Source of the DNA: Closterium sp. NIES-65
Lineage: Eukaryota; Streptophyta; Zygnematophyceae; Desmidiales; Closteriaceae
Reading direction: 5' to 3'
Length of the DNA: 64,000 nt
Assembly: GCA_948144175.1 (NCBI GenBank)
Contig: CANXME010000507.1
Span: 1-64,000, forward strand
The notes under the pieces are model-generated. The model was not told the origin of the DNA. It ran no database searches and saw only the letters and a list, made by a program, of their open reading frames with translations. Below are positions 55,873 through 61,300 of this stretch, in pieces (the stretch's first letter is position 1; each line of letters begins with the position of its first letter). Made by a program: the position numbers and the translations under genes.

Positions 55873-56741
55873 GGACGTGGTCGTGGACGTGGACGTGGTC
55901 GTGGACGTGGACGTGGTCGTGGACGTGGACGTGGTCGTGGACGAGGACGTGGACGTGGACGTGGACGTGGACGTCGACGTCGACGTGGACATGGACGTGG
56001 ACGTGGACGTGGTCATGGACGTAAACGTGGACGTGGTTGTGGACGTGGACGTGGACATGGAAGTGGACGTGGACGTGGTTGTGGACGTGGGCGTGGACGT
56101 GGACATGGACGTGGACGTGGACGTGGGCGTGGACGTGGACGTGGCACGGACATGGACGTGGTTGTGGACGTGGACGTGGACGTGAACCTGGACGTGGACG
56201 TGGTCGTGGACGTGGACGTGGACGTGGACCTGGACGTGGACGTGGACGTGGACGTGGACTTGGACGTGGACGTGGACGTGGACACAGACGTGGACGTGGA
56301 GGTGGACGTGGAGGTGGATATGAACGTGGACGTGGAGGACTTGGACGTGGACGTGGACGTGGACGTGGACGTGGTCGTGGACGTGGACGTGGAGGTGGAT
56401 ATGGACGTGGACGTGGAGGACTTGGACGTGGACTTGGACGTGGACGTGGACGGGGACGTGGACGTGGACGTGGACGTGGTCGTGGACGTGGAGGTGGATA
56501 TGGACATGGACGTGGAGGACTTGGACGTGGACTTGGACGTGGACGTGGACGTGGACGTGGACGTGGACGTGGACGTGGTCGTGGACGTGGACGTGGTCGT
56601 GGACGTGGTCGTGGACGTGGACGTTGACGTGGTTGTGGACGTGGACGTGGATGTGGACTTGGACGTGGACGTGGACGTGGACGTTGACGTGGTCGTGGAC
56701 GTGGACGTGGACGTGGACGTGGACATGGACGTGGAGGTGGA
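55411..56741. repeat. GACGTG hexamer satellite, right terminal segment
   Basis: This is the last part of the satellite. From about 56285 it contains three diverged repeats of about 100 bp, marked by gaggtggatatg...gaggacttgg (near 56300, 56390 and 56495). Rarer changes such as gacacag, gggcgtg and gacgggg also appear. The segment ends in gaggtggagggtg, immediately before telomere-type units. Confidence 0.93.
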
Positions 56742-56746
56742 GGGTG

Positions 56747-56780
56747 AACCCTAAACCCGAAACCCTAAACCCTAAACCCT
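56747..56780. repeat. Interstitial telomeric repeat, CCCTAAA type
   Basis: The sequence has about 4.6 units of CCCTAAA: one unit at 56749-56755, a variant CCCGAAA at 56756-56762, two further perfect units and a partial CCCT. The TTTAGGG/CCCTAAA heptamer is the Arabidopsis-type telomere repeat, found in most land plants and many algae. The C-rich strand reads left to right, the orientation expected at a left chromosome end. It directly abuts the satellite with no spacer. Confidence 0.88.
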
Positions 56781-57287
56781 GAAGTGGGGCGTGACCTGCA
56801 CCACGACGTCTGAATTGGCACCACGAAAAGCGACGACACATGTAACATATACTGCTGCTGCTGACGACTCTGATGCCAAGAAGTTGAAATCTGTTTCCGG
56901 TTAGGCACTGAAGAAGTGGCGGCAACCTGAGTCGAGTTTCACTCGCGGGGCTCGTGCATAGCAATGTTCAATGCTAGCAAGAAGGGCTGCCCAGCTCAGG
57001 AGTTCCTGTACCGTATTAACTTGTGTGCTCACTGCTCAGCTTATTCTGTTAAAACTAGGCGCTGGTGCTCTAGCTGCTCTGTTAGTTTGTGCCTTCTTTT
57101 ATATGTAACGCTTTAATCTAAACATGAAAGGGTGAAAACAATGTGTACACTGAAGAGTAACAGTACCTTTCCAGCTGACACTGATAAAAAAGACTGACAT
57201 GGTTGACGCACCCTTACTGAAAGACCAACTCCAACTAACTGGTCTTACGAGTAAGAGTGCCCCAAATCCTATCGAGAGGCCTAGCCA

Positions 57288-57324
57288 TGTCGCCTCATTG
57301 GTTGTTTCACCCAATGAGGCGACA
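57288..57324. repeat. Perfect 14-bp inverted repeat (hairpin)
   Basis: The arms TGTCGCCTCATTGG (57288-57301) and CCAATGAGGCGACA (57311-57324) are perfect reverse complements around a 9-nt loop. No T-run follows, and the gene context is eukaryotic, so this is not a bacterial-type terminator. It may be a foldback element remnant. Confidence 0.8.
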
Positions 57325-57472
57325 CCCAGTTTGTAGAAGTAGTAGGCAGTGGGGGTGGCACTGAGTAGGTGTGTTGTGAATGTGATGCTCTTCCAGAGCT
57401 CATGGACTTTGTGAGTGCTACTTTATTACGGTATGTCATGGTAAATAACTTAGCTCACAAAATACTAACTGA

Positions 57473-57542
57473 AACAGGGTTGGCCTAAAACTACCCTGTT
57501 CAAATCAGGCTAGTGGTTGATTGACCCTGCTGCAAACAGGGT
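57473..57542. repeat. Cluster of CAGGGT/ACCCTG inverted repeats
   Basis: AACAGGGT at 57473-57480 pairs perfectly with ACCCTGTT at 57493-57500. A second stem, ACCCTG at 57524-57529 with CAGGGT at 57537-57542, follows. Related ACCCT/AGGGT pairs continue to about 57605. The pattern suggests a degraded foldback element. Confidence 0.6.
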
Positions 57543-57746
57543 ACGAAAAAATTTACCCTAGGGGTCGGGGTAAGGAGGGGCTGGAACCCTGACTTGTAAG
57601 GGTAGGCCTAAACCAATTTTGGGCCCTGGTTCTAACACTACGTACATTTGGATACCATTGCTCGAATCGAACATATACGCACATACCATAAAATGTCATA
57701 TGTGGTCTACTACCTTAGTATCTACTACTGGCCAACATAAGAAATT

Positions 57747-57774
57747 GGGCCATGTAACATGGCCCATGTTACAT
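57747..57774. repeat. Overlapping palindromes with two alternative hairpins
   Basis: GGGCCATG (57747-57754) pairs with CATGGCCC (57758-57765) around TAA. The overlapping ATGTAACAT (57752-57760) pairs with ATGTTACAT (57766-57774) around GGCCC. The two stems share bases and so are mutually exclusive. No function can be assigned. Confidence 0.7.
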
Positions 57775-57952
57775 CATTATTCAGGAAGCATGACTTTTTC
57801 AAACTCACATTTACGGTATAATGACTGCACTGCAGTTCTATAGTTCATGCGTTTTGACAGCTCAGATTAGGATACAGCGTTTGTGGAATGCACCTAAATG
57901 GTTTCACCTATCGTGAGGAGCTTAGATGTGGACAGATCATGCGTGTGAGCAT

Positions 57953-58315
57953 CTACCCTGTGTGCACGAAGGTGGCACTGCGTGCATCTGTGTGTGTGTC
58001 CTCCACCTTCACATCAAAGGCCATGCCTGGTGGTGGGCTCTCATGGTCGCGCCGTGCCAGGAAGGTGCGCGCGGCGTTGTGCACCTGCCACAGGCTGCAC
58101 TTCCACAGCGCTGCGCCCTTGCGGTCGCGCCATATGGGCAGCCGCCCCAGCTCCGCCGCGCCCACTGCGCCCGCCGCCACGCACGCCACGGCGCTGCGGT
58201 CGGGCTCGTAGTAGTCGGGCACCGCCACGCACCCCACCGCCACATACCCCTCCGGCGCCCTCGGTGCCCAGATTGTCACCGGCGTGCACGCCCCGCTGTC
58301 TGTGTCCCGCCACAC
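57953..58315 (-). CDS. VPS13: VPS13 terminal exon j
   Basis: Residues 972-1091 and the TAG stop. VWRDTDSGACTPVTIWAPRA starts the second Vps62-like motif, followed by PEGYVAVGCVAVPDYYEPDR, LPIWRDRKGAALWKCSLWQV and ARTFLARRDHESPPP. This matches the pattern of plant VPS13/Vps62 proteins, in which a W.V.N..GTFLA..PPP motif ends the domain. The last 24 residues have no family match that I recognise. Confidence 0.85.
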   Translation of the reverse strand: MWRDTDSGACTPVTIWAPRAPEGYVAVGCVAVPDYYEPDRSAVACVAAGAVGAAELGRLPIWRDRKGAALWKCSLWQVHNAARTFLARRDHESPPPGMAFDVKVEDTHTDARSATFVHTG

Positions 58316-61300
58316 CTGCCAGCAAGCACACGAGGGGTGGGGGGGGAAGGAGGGGGGCGTAAGTTACAGGGGAGGTGACGTGGCTAACCTTGTTTGTCGC
58401 GTAGCAGGGGGTGGAGGCAGCGTGGGGGGGAAAGGGTTGCGGCAGAGGGTTGCGGAGAGAGGAGAGCGGAGAGCGGAGAGAGGAGAGCGGAGAGCGGAGA
58501 GGGGAGAGCGGAGAGCGGAGAGATGGCTGACCAGATCGAAGCCGAGAGGCGGAGCGAACTTGCCGGCGCCGGTGTCGAGATAGACGGTGCTCCTCACCGG
58601 CTGGTCGTACCCTGGTGTTGCCACGTCCCCCACCGACACATACCTGCCGTGGCGCAGCGCAGCAAAAGGGGCAAGGAGAAGCTTGGGGGCAGAAGGATTA
58701 GGGCAGAAGCAGGCAATGTTGAGAGAGAGGGCAGAGGTAGCACGAGGGAGGATGAGCAAGGAAGGCAGCATAGACACAACAAGTGACAAGCGACTCAAGG
58801 TTACTGTCAGAAAAGCTCGGAAATTTCTCTAGCCGCTGCTGCTCTCACTCATCCCACCGCATTCATCCCGCCGTGCTGCTCGCACTCATCCCACCATGCT
58901 GCTCGCACTGACCCCACCTCCCACCAGTGGTGCCCTCACTCACCCTGGGCGCAGGATGGGGCGCCAGATGGATACGGGGAACTTCTGGCTCCACACCGCT
59001 CCCTGCACCATGGGGGCGGGGAAGGGGGGGGTCAAGGAGGGGGGCAACCACATCAGTTCACACACATGCACGCCCTGCTGCCACCTTCAGCTTAATTGCC
59101 TCTCACCTTGTCCCACCACATGAGCTTGAATGCCTCTCACCTTGTCCCACCACATGAGCTTGAATGCCTCTCACCTTGTCCCACCACATGAGCTTGAATG
59201 CCTCTCACCTTGTCCCACCACATGAGCTTGAATGCCTCTCACCTTGTCCCACCACATCAGCTTGAATGCCTCTCACCTTGTCCCACCACATCAGCTTGAA
59301 TGCCTCTCACCTTGTCCCACCACATCAGCTTGAATGCCTCTCACCTTGTCCCACCACATCAGCTTGAATGCCTCTCACCTTGTCCCACCACATCACGTTG
59401 AATGCCTCTCACCTTGTCCCACCACAACAGCTTGAATGCCTCTCACCTTGTCCCACCACATCAGCTTGAATGCCTCTCACCTTGTCCCACCACATCACCT
59501 TGAATGCCTCTCACCTTGTCCCACCACATCACCTTGAATGCCTCTCACCTTGTCCCACCACATCACCTTGAATGCCTCTCACCTTGTCCCACCACATCAC
59601 CTTGAATGCCTCTCACCTTGTCCCACCACATCAGCTTGAATGCCTCTCACCTTGTCCCACCACATCACCTTGAATGCCTCTCACCTTGTCCCACCACATC
59701 AGCTTGAATGCCTCTCACCTTGTCCCACCACATCAGCTTGAATGCCTTCACCACAATGGCAGGCGGCCCATTCACGTCCGCCCCTACCACGTCCCCGAAG
59801 CTGCCTCTGCCCGTCATGGCACGCGGCCGAGCGGGGCCGGAGGCAGGAGCAGCGAGGGAGGGGCGGTGGCGGGAGGAAGGGGAGGCGAGGTCGCCGTGGC
59901 TGTCGGCCTCCAGCATCACCTGCCCCGCGCCGCCCACCAGCGCTCCAAACGTCGCCATCACCGGCACCACCACCGGCGCTGCTGGCCCTGCCAGCAGCCC
60001 CAACGCCGCCCCAGACGCCGCCCCCGCCCCTGCCCCCGTGTACGGCCGACTCTCCTGCCGCCGCTTGCGCGTCTGGGAGGACCGGGAAGGGGATGGGGGG
60101 GCGAGGGATGGAGAAGCTCACACCGAGATGACTCACTGGCTGTATAATTAGGCAACTGAGCAGGCACAACAGTGGCACCTGAGCAGGCACAGCAGTGGCA
60201 CCTGAGCGGCGACGGTGGCCCGATCGGGGCCGAACTGGTCGAGGGCGCGCTGGATGGCGTCTCGCACTTGCTGTGCCTGCTCCGTGCCTGCCTGGCACAG
60301 CACCACGCGGGCGATCTCCTTGGCGTCCAGCAGCCGCACGTCTGCTGACCACTCCCGCAGATGCAGCACAACACGTGACGGCGGGGCGGAGGGCGGCTCA
60401 TCGCGGCCGCGCATGACCTCCAGAGACAGCAGGTCGCCCCACGCCACGGCCCACACGATGCTGCACGCCTCCCGAGTCAGGTCCGGCTTGCGCCCCCCTG
60501 CCAGCGCTCCACCGCCCGGTTGCTGCAGCACATGCAGGCAAGAGCAGTGGGAGGGGAGCACAGCACATGTTGGATCAGAGTTCCCACGAACCACCAGCCA
60601 TGTGATCACTTGCTAACCTTCGCACCACGTGCCCCGTCAAATCTCACATAATTTAACCCATTTGACCCTTGTGCCTTAACAATTTGTTACAACCCATCTT
60701 GTGCACCCACAACAAACACCAGCTCCCCCGTTAAGCCATCTCGCCCCTCTACCCCCCTTCTTTCCCACTCCCATCTCCGTGCACCTAACAAACACCAGCT
60801 CCCTCCGTCCTCCCTCCCACCCCTCTCCATTTCCCCCCACACCCCCCCTCCCGCCACTTACCTCGAGCAGCATGGTGCGCTGGTGGGTGATCATGAGGAT
60901 GCGGCGCGCCGGCAGGTGGAAGTGGTCCTCGTACGCGTCGCTGAGGGCGAACTTGCCCTTCTCTCGGATGTCAAACACGCTCGCGCCCGTCAGCGCGCCC
61001 CACTCCGCCAGCTGCAGGATGCTCTGCCCGCGCGCCGCGTACTCATCATATGGCCGCACCACGTGGTCGCCGCGGATGGCACGCGGCAGGCGGCGGCGGC
61101 GCAGAGCGAGCTTGGCAGTCATGGCGGCGGAGAGGCGCGCGCGCTCGGCGTTGACGCCGTCCGTGGTCTTGCTCACCAGGTCCAGCACGCCGCTCACCGG
61201 CTGCGCCGCCGCACCGATCAGCCCGCGCCCCATGCCCGCCACAAAGCCCTCCACGCCGCCGTCGCGCGCGCCCTCAATGGGCTTGGTGAGGATGCCCGTG

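Larger units (their letters stand above)
56781..57952. other. Intergenic region between satellite and VPS13 gene
   Basis: This is ordinary mixed-composition, non-repetitive DNA. Open frames are short and lack recognisable domains. The part just left of 57952 should hold the 3' untranslated region and polyadenylation site of the minus-strand gene, but I see no convincing signal. Several short inverted repeats are annotated separately and may be remnants of small transposable elements. Confidence 0.7.

Noticed and set aside
56747-56780. A true chromosome end
   Set aside because: Only 4.6 units are present, one is variant, and sequence continues on both sides, so this is an interstitial tract.
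57099-57314. A 71-codon minus-strand frame in the intergenic region
   Set aside because: It overlaps a hairpin, has no recognisable domain and shows no supporting features.
57288-57324. A rho-independent terminator
   Set aside because: It lacks a T-run, and the surrounding gene is an intron-containing eukaryotic nuclear gene.
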